A stretch of DNA of 53,488 nt from positions 1 through 53,488 of the forward strand of contig NZ_JAGGOK010000080.1 of NCBI RefSeq assembly GCF_018614615.1. Reading direction: 5' to 3'. The stretch comes from Streptomyces sp. ISL-100. Its GTDB lineage: Bacteria > Actinomycetota > Actinomycetes > Streptomycetales > Streptomycetaceae. The notes under the pieces are model-generated. The model was given only the letters and a program-made list of their open reading frames with translations. It was not told the origin of the DNA and did no database searches. Position 1 is the stretch's first letter; each line of letters starts with the position of its first letter. Positions 1 to 9,121 of the stretch are shown piece by piece. A program made the position numbers and the translations under genes.

Positions 1-14
1 TCTTCAGCGGCCTT

Positions 15-452
15 CTAGGGCGGGTCTACCTCGGTGATGACCGCCAGCAGCTCGTACGACGCCCCCTCGTTCTCCAGTGCCAGTCCCACCGCTACCCATC
101 TGCCGTCGGCCCGCCAGATGTGCAGACTGTCGAACCCCGCGCTCAACTCCTCCCAGGGCGCCGGTATCTCCTCTCCCGAGATGCTCCGTTCCAGCACACT
201 CCAGAGGCTGAAGACCTGGGGCTCACCCCACTGGTCACCGAGCACGGCCAGCAGCGCCTCGTGCTCCGCCACGCACTGTTCCCGCATCTCCAGACGCTGA
301 GCGGCGTCCTCGTCCCCCAGCTCGTCGGCCGCGCTCAGCTGGGCCGTGTGATAGCCGGGTCCGCTGAATCCGGTGTCCGACCTGCGGCGTTGTGCCGGTA
401 ATCCCTGTGCGCGCAGCAGGTCTATGAGGGCGAGATACCGTGCGGTGCTCAT
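15..452 (-). CDS. Hypothetical protein, 145 aa
   Basis: The product is acidic and soluble, with no membrane segment and no motif I can name. It begins MSTARYLALIDLLRAQG and has a central acidic stretch followed by a Trp-containing C-terminal half (SLHIWRADGRWVAVGLALE) that reads like a small alpha/beta domain. Codon use matches the chromosomal background. It converges on nothing visible because the contig begins 14 nt beyond its stop codon. It lies 40 nt upstream of the ABC permease stop and is read in the same direction, but nothing ties it to that operon. I do not recognise a family and infer no function. Confidence 0.75.
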   Translation of the reverse strand: MSTARYLALIDLLRAQGLPAQRRRSDTGFSGPGYHTAQLSAADELGDEDAAQRLEMREQCVAEHEALLAVLGDQWGEPQVFSLWSVLERSISGEEIPAPWEELSAGFDSLHIWRADGRWVAVGLALENEGASYELLAVITEVDPP

Positions 453-492
453 GTCGTCAGTAAACCTCCCGGCACTGACAATTGGCCTGCCG

Positions 493-1230
493 TCAGGCGT
501 CGCGACGGCGCACGGCCCACCACCCGGCGAGCAGCGCGGCCGCTGCCCAGGCCGCGGTCACCGCGAGCCCCGTCCACGCCCCGAGATCGCCCTCCGGGTT
601 CAGGTGCAGCACCTGCTGCCCCGCGCGGTCCGGCAGATACTGGGCGACTCCTCCGGCTATGTCCCCGACCACGAAGGAGACGATCAGAATGAAGGGGATG
701 AGCAGGCTGAGGACGGCGACGCCGCTGCGCAGCAGTGCGGTGAGACCTGCGGCGAGGAGCGCCATGAGCGCGAGATATATACCGCTGCCGACGCAGGCGC
801 GCAGCACGCCCGGGTCGCCGAGGCCGATGGCGTACTCCCCCATGAACGCCTGTCCCGTCAGGAAGGAAGCGAAGCTGGTGGCGAACCCGACGACGAGCGC
901 GAGCCCGCCCGTGACCACCATCTTCGCCGAGTAGAAGAGCCCTCTGCGCGGCACCGCCGCGAGCGAGACCCGCAAGGCGCCGTTGAGATACTCCGAGGAC
1001 AGCGCGGTCGCTCCGAAACTGATGGCGGCCAACTGGCCGAAGTTCAGGGCGTAGAAGGCGCCGAACACGGGGTCGTATCCGTCGTTGTCGGCCTCGGCCT
1101 GGCCGACGGTGGCATACGCGAGCACCGTGATGGCGAGGGTGACGGCGAAGACCGCTATGAGCGAACCGGCGGATGCCCGCACCGACTTGATCTTGATCCA
1201 CTCTGAGTGGAGGACTGCGATGGTCGACAT
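493..1230 (-). CDS. ABC-2 type transporter permease
   Basis: A 245-aa integral membrane protein with about six hydrophobic segments. It opens with the cytoplasmic HSEWIKIKSVRAS stretch typical of actinobacterial ABC-2 permeases, in which the first TM helix follows a short basic N-terminus. It forms the membrane pore for the ATPase encoded just upstream: the ATPase stop and this start are 3 nt apart, so the two are co-translated. Family knowledge suggests export of a lipid, drug or peptide, and the substrate cannot be read from sequence. The divergent histidine kinase and response regulator pair suggests that expression responds to an envelope or antibiotic signal (inference). Confidence 0.9.
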   Translation of the reverse strand: MSTIAVLHSEWIKIKSVRASAGSLIAVFAVTLAITVLAYATVGQAEADNDGYDPVFGAFYALNFGQLAAISFGATALSSEYLNGALRVSLAAVPRRGLFYSAKMVVTGGLALVVGFATSFASFLTGQAFMGEYAIGLGDPGVLRACVGSGIYLALMALLAAGLTALLRSGVAVLSLLIPFILIVSFVVGDIAGGVAQYLPDRAGQQVLHLNPEGDLGAWTGLAVTAAWAAAALLAGWWAVRRRDA

Positions 1231-1233
1231 GAT

Positions 1234-2187
1234 TCAGGCCTCCTGGCCGGTCGAGGGAAGAGTTGAGGAAGTGGAGGATGCGACGGACGCGAATTCGGTC
1301 TCCTCGGCTGTGAGGTCGAGATAGGCCTGCTCCAGCGTGGCCTGTTCGTCGGAGAGTCCGAGGATCGGAATCCCTTCGTGTGCGGCGATCACGCCGATCT
1401 CCTCGGCCCTCACCCCGTCGACGACCCAGCGGCCGTCGTCGCCACGAACCGGCGTGTATCCCCTGCGTGTCAGGACCTCGCCGAGTCGGCTCGACTCGGT
1501 GGTGCGCACCCGGACCCGGGGGCGGCTGCGGGCGTCGAGGAACTCCCGCATGGGGGTGTCGGCGAGCAGCCTGCCCTTGCCGAGGACGACAAGGTGGTCG
1601 GCGAGGGACGCGGTCTCGTTCATCAGGTGGCTGGAGACCAGGACAGTTCGGCCCTCACGGGCGAGTCGCTTCAGCAATTCACGGGTCCAGATGGTGCCTT
1701 CGGGGTCCAGGCCGTTCGACGGCTCGTCCAGGATCACCACTTCGGGGTCACCGAGCAGTGCGGCGGCGATACCGAGCCGCTGGCGCATACCTAGCGAGAA
1801 CGTCTTGATCCGCTTGCCCGCGAGCTCCGCGATGCCGGCCTCCTCCAGCACCTCGCCGACTCGGCGCACGGGTATTTCGTTGCTGACGGCGAGGGCCAGC
1901 AGATGGTTTCGGGCGGTGCGCGAGCCGTGGGCCGACTGGGCGTCGAGCAGCGCCCCCACCTCGCGCAGCGGGTCGTCGATGCGCGTGTACTGGCGCCCGC
2001 CGATGGTGGCCGTGCCCGAGGTGGGCCGGTCGAGGCCGAGGACGAGCCGCATCGTGGTGGACTTGCCCGCGCCGTTGGGGCCGAGGAAGCCGGTCACCCG
2101 GCCGGGCCGCACACTGAACGTGAGCCGGTCCACGGCGCGCTTGGTGCCGTACTCCTTGGTCAGATCTTGGACGTCGATGCTGTTCAT
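1234..2187 (-). CDS. ABC transporter ATP-binding protein
   Basis: A 317-aa DrrA/CcmA-type ATPase. Walker A is GPNGAGKST, the signature region is FSLGMRQRLGIA, and Walker B is VVILDEPSNGLDPEG. The C-terminal ~80 residues form the regulatory extension usual for ABC-2 drug exporters. The reading frame stays open far upstream, but the start is placed at ATG 2187 because MNSIDVQDLTKEYG is the normal N-terminus of this family. It is paired with the permease 3 nt downstream and is divergent from the kinase gene at 2296. It should supply ATP-driven export, with unknown substrate. Confidence 0.92.
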   Translation of the reverse strand: MNSIDVQDLTKEYGTKRAVDRLTFSVRPGRVTGFLGPNGAGKSTTMRLVLGLDRPTSGTATIGGRQYTRIDDPLREVGALLDAQSAHGSRTARNHLLALAVSNEIPVRRVGEVLEEAGIAELAGKRIKTFSLGMRQRLGIAAALLGDPEVVILDEPSNGLDPEGTIWTRELLKRLAREGRTVLVSSHLMNETASLADHLVVLGKGRLLADTPMREFLDARSRPRVRVRTTESSRLGEVLTRRGYTPVRGDDGRWVVDGVRAEEIGVIAAHEGIPILGLSDEQATLEQAYLDLTAEETEFASVASSTSSTLPSTGQEA

Positions 2188-2243
2188 GGGTCCAGACTGG
2201 CGCTCGTCCCGTACCGGTGGCCTCCCCCGTCCGAGGGGATCAT

Positions 2244-2261
2244 CTCCCCCGCGCGGGGGAG
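2244..2261. repeat. Perfect 18-bp palindrome in divergent promoter region
   Basis: CTCCCCCGCGCGGGGGAG reads identically on both strands and sits between the divergent ATPase and histidine kinase genes. Its CCCCGCGCGGGG core resembles the centre of the 38-bp palindrome inside phoD at 20582-20619. It could be a REP-like element, or an operator for the neighbouring two-component system. Confidence 0.6.
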
Positions 2262-2295
2262 CCGTTGAACTCCGGTCTCCTGGCACGATGGCCGC

Positions 2296-3468
2296 ATGTT
2301 CCGCTATTTCCGCCGGCTGGCCCACGGGGTCACCTACACACGATGGCTGCACCTGTGCATCCCGGTGTTGATCTTCAGTGTGTGGATATTCATCTCCATC
2401 GACACGTGGTACGTGCCGGCGCTCGTGATGCTGCCGGTCGGTCTGATCCCCGCGGTACGGCTGGAGGAAGGGCTGCAAGCACAGCTGTTGTTGACGCCCG
2501 AGGAACGGGGCCGGCCCGACGCCCGGATCGCCGCCGCGGCGTCCGCCACGTGGGCAGAGCGCCGGCGGGTGGTGCTCTGGATCCAGGTGAGGCTCGCCCT
2601 TGCGGCGGTGGCCACGCTCATCACCGTATGGCTGCCGGTCCTCGCCATTGATCTGCTCACGCTGTCGTTCCGCCGCGCCGACGGCAACGTCAGGCCGCTG
2701 ACAACCCTTGAACCGCACTGGTGGTACGCGCTGCTCGCGCCGCTGCCGATCGTGGCCATGCTGGCCTGCATGCCAGCCCTCGGAGACGTGGTCACCGCCA
2801 TCGCCCGTCGACTGCTGGGGCCGTCCCCCAAGGAGCGGTTGCTGGCCCTGGAGGAGCGCACCGAGCAGCTCTTGGAACGTAATCGCATCGCGCGCGAGCT
2901 GCACGACTCCATCGGTCATGCCCTGACCGTGGCCGTCGTCCAGGCGGCCGCGGCACGAACAGCGAAAGACCCGGACTTCACCGACCGGGCGCTGGCAGCG
3001 ATCGAGGAGACCGGGCGGGACGCGCTGGACGACCTGGAGCGGGTGCTGCGCGTGCTGCGGGAGCAGCGGACCCCCGCCACCCAGCGGCCGACCCTCGTCG
3101 AGGCAAGCCGCCTGTTCGAGTCGGCCCGCGCATCGGGGGCGAAGCTCGACGTCGACGTACAAGGGCCACTGGCCAAGGTGCCGGCACCGGTCTCACGCGA
3201 GGGTTACCGCATCCTTCAGGAGTCGCTCACCAACGTGCTGCGCCACTCCGGTGCTGTGCCGGTCCGGGTCCGGATGGCCGTCGCGGACGACTGGCTGGAG
3301 CTCGAGGTGTCCAATCCGCTGAGCACATCAGCGGGTTCGCCCGGCGGCGGCAGTGGCCTGCGCGGGATCAGGGAGCGGGCCGCGTTGCTCGGCGGGAAGG
3401 CCAAGACCGGTCCGTACAAAAGCGAATGGGTGGTGCACGCGAGCCTGCCGCTGGACCGAATACGCTGA
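2296..3468 (+). CDS. Sensor histidine kinase, NarL/DesK class
   Basis: A 390-aa membrane kinase. Hydrophobic segments occupy roughly residues 15-55 and 95-155 with no large extracellular domain. The HisKA_3 dimerisation block follows, with the phospho-acceptor His at about residue 203 in ARELHDSIGHAL. The C-terminal HATPase region carries the ESLTNVLRHS N-box and a GSGLRGIRERAALLGG G-box. The response regulator starts 4 nt after its stop, so the two form one operon. Small-sensor kinases of this kind next to ABC-2 exporters often sense membrane stress or cell-wall antibiotics. That role is inferred from context. Confidence 0.92.
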   Translation: MFRYFRRLAHGVTYTRWLHLCIPVLIFSVWIFISIDTWYVPALVMLPVGLIPAVRLEEGLQAQLLLTPEERGRPDARIAAAASATWAERRRVVLWIQVRLALAAVATLITVWLPVLAIDLLTLSFRRADGNVRPLTTLEPHWWYALLAPLPIVAMLACMPALGDVVTAIARRLLGPSPKERLLALEERTEQLLERNRIARELHDSIGHALTVAVVQAAAARTAKDPDFTDRALAAIEETGRDALDDLERVLRVLREQRTPATQRPTLVEASRLFESARASGAKLDVDVQGPLAKVPAPVSREGYRILQESLTNVLRHSGAVPVRVRMAVADDWLELEVSNPLSTSAGSPGGGSGLRGIRERAALLGGKAKTGPYKSEWVVHASLPLDRIR

Positions 3469-3472
3469 CCGG

Positions 3473-4123
3473 ATGCCGGTTACCGTGCTTCTGGTCGACG
3501 ACGAGCCTCTTGTGCGCGCGGGTTTGCGCGCAGTCCTGGAGGCACAGCCCGATATCGAGGTGGTGGGAGAGGCGGCCGACGGCGCCGCGGTCGTGCCACT
3601 GGTGCGCCGGCTGCGGCCCGACGTGGTCGCCATGGATGTACGGATGCCTCTGATGGACGGCATCGAGGCGACCCGGGTAGTGCTGCGCACCGTGGACTCG
3701 CCGCCGAAGATCTTGGTGGTGACGACCTTCGAGAACGACGAGTACGTGTACGAGGCACTGCGGGCCGGGGCCGACGGATTTCTGATCAAGCGCGCCCGGC
3801 CCTCGGAGATCGTGAACGCGGTGCGGTTGATCGCCGAGGGGGAGTCGCTGCTGTTTCCCGCCGCGGTCCGCGCTCTCGCCGCCGAGTTCGGCAGCAACAA
3901 GGCGCGGGCGGACCTCGACCGGGCCGCGCTCACCGAGCGGGAGGGGGCGGTGCTCCGGTTGATGGCGCGCGGTCTGTCCAACGCCGAGATCGCCGCGCAG
4001 CTCGTCGTCGGCACGGAAACGGTGAAGACCCACGTCAGCGCGGTGCTGGCCAAGTTGGGGGCTCGTGACCGCACGCAAGCGGTCATCGCCGCGTACGAGT
4101 CCGGATTCGTCTCCCCGAGCTGA
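3473..4123 (+). CDS. NarL/LuxR-family response regulator
   Basis: 216 aa. The receiver domain has the acidic pocket LLVDDEPLVRAG and the phospho-acceptor Asp at about residue 55 (VVAMDVRMPLMDG). The C-terminal LuxR-type helix-turn-helix has the usual LTEREGAVLRLMARGLSNAEIA signature, split here as LTEREGAVL and GLSNAEIAAQL, then VKTHVSAVLAKL. An upstream in-frame ATG at 3353 lies inside the kinase gene. ATG 3473 gives the canonical MPVTVLLVDDE start. It is the cognate partner of the preceding kinase and probably controls the divergent ABC exporter. Confidence 0.94.
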   Translation: MPVTVLLVDDEPLVRAGLRAVLEAQPDIEVVGEAADGAAVVPLVRRLRPDVVAMDVRMPLMDGIEATRVVLRTVDSPPKILVVTTFENDEYVYEALRAGADGFLIKRARPSEIVNAVRLIAEGESLLFPAAVRALAAEFGSNKARADLDRAALTEREGAVLRLMARGLSNAEIAAQLVVGTETVKTHVSAVLAKLGARDRTQAVIAAYESGFVSPS

Positions 4124-4222
4124 CGCGCCCCGGCGCGAACGCCTGGTCGGGCGGCGCTCGCAGTGCTCGTAACCAGCGAGTACGATCCGGCAAAACAAGC
4201 GCGCGAGCTGGGAGGACACACC

Positions 4223-5380
4223 GTGGGGCGGTTGACCGGCGGGGACCCCTCATTGCTGCGGCGGATCAATTCCGCTGTGGTGCTGCACGCCCTGCGGGGC
4301 GCCGGCTCCCCGACGCTCACTGACCTGACGCGCATCACGGGCCTCTCCCGGCCGACGGTCGAGGGTGTGGTCGAGGGGCTGATGGAGACGGGGCTCGTCG
4401 TCGAGGCCCCGCCCGAGGACGGCGAGGCGCGGCGGCGGGGCCGGCCGGCGCGGAGGTTCCGGTTCCGCGCCGAGGCGGGGCACCTGATGGGCGTCGAGAT
4501 CGGTCCGCACCGCATCGCTGCCCTGCTGTCGGGCCTCGACGGCCGTGTCATCGGCGCCGGCTCACGCACCGTGTCCGAGACCGCCTCGGCGGACGAGCGG
4601 CTGGAGCGGGTGCGCGCCATGGTCGCCGACGTCCTGCGCCGAGCCGGCGTTCCGCGCAGCTCACTGCGTGCCGTCGGGGTCGGGGCCCCGGGCATTGTGG
4701 AGGCCGACGGGACAGTGCGGCTGGGAACGGCCCTTCCCGACTGGACCGGGCTGCCGCTCGGCGAGCGGCTCCGCCGGTCCTTCCGCTGCCCCGTGCTGGT
4801 CGAGAACGACGCCAACGCGGCGGCGGTCGCCGAGCACTGGAAGGGCGCTGCCGTCGACTCCGACGACATCGTCTTCGTACTGGCCGGGCTGAGCCCGGGC
4901 GCGGGATCACTGATCGGCGGGCGGCTGCACCGGGGGTTCGGCGGCGCGGCCGGCGAGATCGGAGCGCTGCATCTGCTGGGCCGCGAGGCAACGCCGGAGA
5001 TGCTGCTGTCGACGACGGACGAGCCGGTGCTCCCCCTCGACGAACAGGCCGTGGCCACCGTCTTCCGGCGCGCCAGGCAGGGTGACTCCGCCGCGCAGGA
5101 GGCCGTCGAGCGGTTCATCCAGCGGCTGGTGCACGGTGTGGCGGCGCTGGTCCTGGCGCTCGACCCCGAGCTGGTCGTGATCGGCGGGTGGGCGGCCGGT
5201 ATCGATGGCGTACTGGAGCCGCTGCGCGGCGAGTTGGCGCGCTACTGCCTGCGTCCGCCCCGGGTGGCGCTGTCGGTGCTGGGTGAGGCGGCGGTGGCGA
5301 CGGGGGCGCTGCGCCTCGCCCTCGACCATGTCGAGGAAGAGCTCTTCGCCGTCGAGAAAACGGTGACGGCCCGCCGCTGA
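4223..5380 (+). CDS. ROK-family transcriptional regulator lacking the zinc cluster
   Basis: 385 aa. An N-terminal winged helix-turn-helix (LLRRINSAVVLHAL, then LTRITGLSRPTVEGVVEGL) is followed by a ROK sugar-kinase-like fold with VGAPGIVE and the ENDANAAAVAEHW phosphate/sugar motif. GTG 4223 is preferred over ATG 4163 because a GGAGG at 4211-4215 is correctly spaced before it. The canonical ROK zinc motif (GH followed by CxCGxxGC) is absent: after GEIGA the chain runs LHLLGREATPEML with no Cys. This suggests a sugar-responsive repressor that has lost kinase function. It is followed by the opposing GntR gene. Confidence 0.85.
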   Translation: MGRLTGGDPSLLRRINSAVVLHALRGAGSPTLTDLTRITGLSRPTVEGVVEGLMETGLVVEAPPEDGEARRRGRPARRFRFRAEAGHLMGVEIGPHRIAALLSGLDGRVIGAGSRTVSETASADERLERVRAMVADVLRRAGVPRSSLRAVGVGAPGIVEADGTVRLGTALPDWTGLPLGERLRRSFRCPVLVENDANAAAVAEHWKGAAVDSDDIVFVLAGLSPGAGSLIGGRLHRGFGGAAGEIGALHLLGREATPEMLLSTTDEPVLPLDEQAVATVFRRARQGDSAAQEAVERFIQRLVHGVAALVLALDPELVVIGGWAAGIDGVLEPLRGELARYCLRPPRVALSVLGEAAVATGALRLALDHVEEELFAVEKTVTARR

Positions 5381-5423
5381 GTGCGATGGGCCGTGCCGTA
5401 CGACGTTCGGGCTCACCGCGGAA

Positions 5424-6203
5424 TCAGGAGGCCCTGCGCTCCTGGGTGTGGTGGCTGATCTCCAGGTCGCCCGAGTCACCGAAGGTGAGCCGGCAGGTGT
5501 CCGCCCGGTAGGTGGCCACCGAGACGGCGGCGGTCCTGCCCTCGGCGAAGTAACGCGTGGTGACGACGAGGACGGGCGCGCCCGGCAGGCGGTCGAGCTC
5601 CTTCGCGTCGTCCGCGCGGGCCGAGCCAAGCTCGACGGCGCGGTCCTGGCCGTCCATTCCGAGGCGCTGCAACTCCCGCAGCACGCTCCGCGCGCGGGCG
5701 GCGCCCGAGGGCGCTTCAATGGCCGCGAGGTCCGGCACGGAGGCGACGGGGACGTACAGCAGCTCGGCCGCGACCGGCTGGCCGTGCGATACGCGGATCC
5801 GGCGGACCGTGTGGACCTCATCGTCGAAGTCGCCGTCGAGCATGCGGGCCACTGCCGCCGGGGGGACGGCACTGGTGCAGTCGAGGGGCTGCCAGGAGTC
5901 GCCGGTCGCTCCCGGCCAGCCGTGCTGCGAGGTCCCGACGTCCACCCCCACGCGCGGCGGGGCGACGGTGGTCCCCACGCCGCGGCGGCGCTGCAAGCGG
6001 CCTTCGAGCTCCAGCTGTTCGAGCGCCTGGCGGAGCGTGGCACGCGCGACGCCGAAGCGCGCGGCGAGTTCGCGCTCGTTGGGCAGGATCTCACCGACCG
6101 CGAAATCGGAGTCGAGCGCCTCGCTGAGCACGGTCTTGAGGTGCCAGTACTTCGGCTCCGGCACCGTATCGAGCTGCGTGGTCCCCACCCTGATCCTCCG
6201 CAA
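5424..6203 (-). CDS. GntR/HutC-family transcriptional regulator
   Basis: 259 aa. The N-terminal winged helix has the GntR signature (LPNERELAARFGVARATLR, then QALEQLELEGRLQRRRGVGT). The C-terminal ~160 residues form a UTRA-type effector domain (RIRVSHGQPVAAELLYVP). Family members repress sugar or amino-acid uptake and catabolism genes and release DNA on binding a small ligand. It converges with the ROK regulator and stands alone as an operon. The AT-rich stretch at about 6238-6250 (TTTATTAAAGG on the plus strand) just upstream is a likely promoter or operator region. Confidence 0.9.
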   Translation of the reverse strand: MRRIRVGTTQLDTVPEPKYWHLKTVLSEALDSDFAVGEILPNERELAARFGVARATLRQALEQLELEGRLQRRRGVGTTVAPPRVGVDVGTSQHGWPGATGDSWQPLDCTSAVPPAAVARMLDGDFDDEVHTVRRIRVSHGQPVAAELLYVPVASVPDLAAIEAPSGAARARSVLRELQRLGMDGQDRAVELGSARADDAKELDRLPGAPVLVVTTRYFAEGRTAAVSVATYRADTCRLTFGDSGDLEISHHTQERRAS

Positions 6204-6326
6204 TCGGCCTGGTCCCCGGGCGAGTTTCCGCGCCCTTGTTTATTAAAGGTTCCTGCACTAACTCTGCGACCATAAGTCCGGGGTCTGCCTTGGTCAAGAC
6301 CAATCAGCACAGGACGGGCGCCGCCC

Positions 6327-7238
6327 TTACGCGGCGAGTGCGGCGAGTTTGTCCGGGTTTCGCACGATGTAGACGCATTGGATGAGGCCGTCCACGACGT
6401 CAAGCTGGAAGACCGAGTCGGGCTTTCCGCCGGAGAGGACGAGCAGCGCCGGACCGCCGTTGACTTCCAGGAAGCGGAACTCGCCCTCAGGGATGCCCTT
6501 CCTGGCCGCCCCGAACAGGAAACGGCCCACCTTGTCGGCGCTCTCGATGACCCGCAGCGGCGCCTTGGCCTTGCCGCCGCTGTCGCCGACGAGCCTGACG
6601 TCCGGCGCGAGCAGTGCGAGCAGCGCGTCGAGGTCTCCTCCCGACGCGGCGGCGAGGAACCGTTCGGTGAGGTCCCGTCGTTCCGCGGGATCCACGTCGA
6701 AGCGCGGCCTACGTTCCTCCACATGCCGCCGGGCGCGTCCCGAGAGCTGCCGTACGGCCGATTCCGAGCGTTCCAGGGTGGCTGCGATTTCGCCGTACGG
6801 GAAGCCGAAAGCCTCCCGCAGTACGAACACCGCGCGCTCCAGCGGGGAGAGCGACTCGAGAACGACGAGTACCGCGAGCGAGACGGAGTCGGCGAGAACC
6901 GCGCGTTCCGCGGTGTCCTCGACGGTCGCACCGAAGTCCGTCTCGAGCGGCTCGGGGAGCCACGGCCCGACGTACGCCTCGCGTCTTGCCTGTACGTGCC
7001 GCAGCCGGTCGATGGCGAGCCGGGTGGTGATCCGCACCAGATAGGGGCGTGGTTCCCGTACGTCGTCGCGCGCCCGGGCAGACCAGCGCAGCCACGCCTC
7101 CTGCACGACGTCCTCGGCGTCGGCGACGCGGCCGAGCATCCTGTACGCCACCCCGGTCAGAACGGGGCGGTGCTCTTCGAAGACGTCGGTCACGGTGTCG
7201 GCAGTCACACCTCCATCCCATCCGACCGTTCCCGCCAT
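6327..7238 (-). CDS. ECF sigma factor with SnoaL-like C-terminal domain (ECF41/SigJ type)
   Basis: 303 aa. Sigma-2 (LTGVAYRMLGRVADAEDVVQ, then EAWLRW) and sigma-4 (FVLREAFGFPYGEIAATL) are followed by an extra ~110-residue NTF2/SnoaL-like domain that ends in VRNPDKLAALAA. The NPDKL motif marks ECF41 sigma factors, in which this fused domain replaces a separate anti-sigma factor and tunes activity. The usual ECF41 partner, a carboxymuconolactone decarboxylase, oxidoreductase or epimerase, is not adjacent. The divergent neighbour is an alpha/beta hydrolase. The start is ATG 7238; an in-frame GTG at 7208 cannot be excluded. Confidence 0.92.
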   Translation of the reverse strand: MAGTVGWDGGVTADTVTDVFEEHRPVLTGVAYRMLGRVADAEDVVQEAWLRWSARARDDVREPRPYLVRITTRLAIDRLRHVQARREAYVGPWLPEPLETDFGATVEDTAERAVLADSVSLAVLVVLESLSPLERAVFVLREAFGFPYGEIAATLERSESAVRQLSGRARRHVEERRPRFDVDPAERRDLTERFLAAASGGDLDALLALLAPDVRLVGDSGGKAKAPLRVIESADKVGRFLFGAARKGIPEGEFRFLEVNGGPALLVLSGGKPDSVFQLDVVDGLIQCVYIVRNPDKLAALAA

Positions 7239-7357
7239 GTCCAGGCAGCACGGGTACGTCGCGGCCGGAACTGTCCGGCCTCTTGAACTCCAAGCTACTC
7301 AACGGTAATTGTTGCTGACACGTTGTCTAGCGCCGACCCCACCCAGGGAGCAGCAGC

Positions 7358-8188
7358 ATGGCCGCAAAGGTCTCCTTCAGCATCGAGTCCCCCACGGGCA
7401 GTCACACGCTCTGCGTCGCGTACGAACGGGCGGGCGCCGGCGAGCCGCTGCTGCTCCTGCATGGCATAGGCCATCACTGGCAGGCGTGGCAGCCGGTGTT
7501 CTCCGCGCTGGCCGCCGAGCGCGACGTGATCGCTGTGGACCTGCCCGGTTTCGGCGGGTCGACCGCGCTCCCCAACGGCCTCTCCTACGACTTGTCGACG
7601 GTCGTTCCCGTACTCGGTTCGCTGTGCGAGGCGCTGGGCATCGAGCGCCCCCATGTGGCGGGAAACTCCCTCGGCGGCCTGCTCGCCCTGGAGCTGGGCC
7701 GCGAAAAGCTCGTGCGGTCGGTGACGGCGCTGTCCCCCGCCGGTTTCTGGACGGAGAGCGAGCGCCGCTACGCCTTCGGCGCGCTGCGCGGGATGCGGTT
7801 CGGGGCTCAGAATCTCCCGCTGCCGGTCGTGGAGCGCATGGCGCGCACGGCCGTCGGCCGGGCCGCGCTCACGAGCACCATCTACGCGCGGCCCGGATGG
7901 CGTTCACCGGAGGCCGTCGTCGCCGAGACCTTGGCGCTGCGCGACGCGACCGGGTTCAGCGAGACGCTCTCGGCGGGCCGCAGCGTCCTGTTCACCGACG
8001 ACGTTCCCGGCATACCCGTAACCGTCGCCTGGGGCAGCCGTGACCGGCTGCTGCTGCGCCGCCAGGGCGTCAGGGCCAAGCACGCGATCCCCGGCGCCCG
8101 GCTGGTCAGGCTGCCCGGCTGCGGCCACGTTCCGATGAACGACGACCCCGCGCTGGTGGCCCGGGTCATCCTCGACACGAGCGGCTGA
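7358..8188 (+). CDS. Alpha/beta-fold hydrolase
   Basis: 276 aa. It has the oxyanion-hole motif LLLHGIGHHWQAW, the nucleophile elbow HVAGNSLGGLLAL with catalytic Ser, a late acid in WGSRDRLL and the catalytic His in LPGCGHVPMNDDP. The cap region is short. No signal peptide is seen, so it acts in the cytoplasm. A GACACGTTGTC inverted repeat near 7316-7327 lies in the 119-nt gap shared with the divergent ECF41 gene and could be an operator. The ester or epoxide substrate cannot be assigned. Its 3' end faces the DMT exporter on the other strand. Confidence 0.9.
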   Translation: MAAKVSFSIESPTGSHTLCVAYERAGAGEPLLLLHGIGHHWQAWQPVFSALAAERDVIAVDLPGFGGSTALPNGLSYDLSTVVPVLGSLCEALGIERPHVAGNSLGGLLALELGREKLVRSVTALSPAGFWTESERRYAFGALRGMRFGAQNLPLPVVERMARTAVGRAALTSTIYARPGWRSPEAVVAETLALRDATGFSETLSAGRSVLFTDDVPGIPVTVAWGSRDRLLLRRQGVRAKHAIPGARLVRLPGCGHVPMNDDPALVARVILDTSG

Positions 8189-9074
8189 CACGCCCCGGGC
8201 GCGCCCGCCGAAAACCCCGGAGCCGAGGCCGACCCCGGCGCCGACGAGCACGCTGCCCGCGATCTGCGCGGCGCCGTAGGAGCCTGTTCCGACGAGCGGA
8301 GCGGTCATGGCGGCCGCTACGGGGATCAGTCCGGAGAAGAGCGTCGCCCGTTCGGCGCTGATCCGCTGCACGCCCATGTACCAGCACACGAAGCCGACGA
8401 CGGTGACGACGACGGCCTGCCACAGCAGCGCCATGCCCTCGACCGGCCCCGGCATGCGCAGCCAGTCGGCGCCGTCGTGGAGGAGCCCGATGACGGTGGA
8501 CTCGACGGCGGCGACACCGCAGGCCGCGGCGGAGAGCAGCTTCGGGCCCAGCGGCCGCAGTACGGGAACGGCGATCACGGCGAAGCCGACCTCGCCGACG
8601 AGTGCGGCGACGGACCAGCCGATCCCGGACGCGTCGGTACGCCCCCACCCCTGCACCGAGAACGCCCCGGCGGCGACCAACAGGGCGCCGTGCACGACGG
8701 GGCGGGTGGGGCGGCGGCCGTCCAGGAGCTGCACCAGTACGGCGACGACCACCGGGGCGCAGCCGACGAAGACGCCGGGGACCGCGGGTTCCGCGGTGCG
8801 CTCCGCGGCCAGGACGGCCAGGTTGAAGCCGACCATTCCGACGGCGGCGAGCAGAGCCACCCTGCCCCACTGGCGACGGGTCAGTTTCCGGAGCGGGGTG
8901 GCGCCTGCGCGGCCGAGGAGGGGCAGCAGGAGCAGACAGGCGAGGCCGTAGCGCAGCGCCTGGCCGCCCGCGTACGGGTAGTCGCCAAGAACGCTGTTGG
9001 CGGAGAAGGAACCCCCCACAAGGAACACAGGCGAAGGCCGCGAGAAGCGCCCCTCTTACGGATGTGCTGTTCAT
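7904..9074 (-). pseudogene. EamA/DMT-family exporter, frame disrupted near its N-terminus
   Basis: The body is a clear ten-helix drug/metabolite transporter: GGSFSANSVLGDYPYAGG, then LRYGLACLLLLPLLG, and a second EamA half with GFVCWYMGVQRISAERATLF. The natural ATG (9074, MNSTSVRGALLAAFA) is in another frame from the body. A 2-nt loss in the TGTG run near 9024-9031 would account for this. A GTG at 9028 could still start a protein lacking about 17 residues. The frame also runs about 285 nt antisense into the hydrolase gene, so the natural stop is probably near 8166-8200. The divergent MocR gene, its likely regulator, is broken too. Confidence 0.7.
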
Positions 9075-9121
9075 GGGAACGACGCTAGGCAGCACACCGG
9101 GCTGGTTTAAGGTCCACTTCC

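Noticed and set aside
2244..2261. Palindrome core resembling a type I-E CRISPR repeat of actinomycetes
   Set aside because: Only a single copy, with no spacer-repeat periodicity and no cas genes anywhere in the window.
7239..7357. ECF41 autoregulatory promoter (TGTCACA with spaced CGTC)
   Set aside because: TGTCAGC is present on the minus strand, but no CGTC lies at the expected distance.
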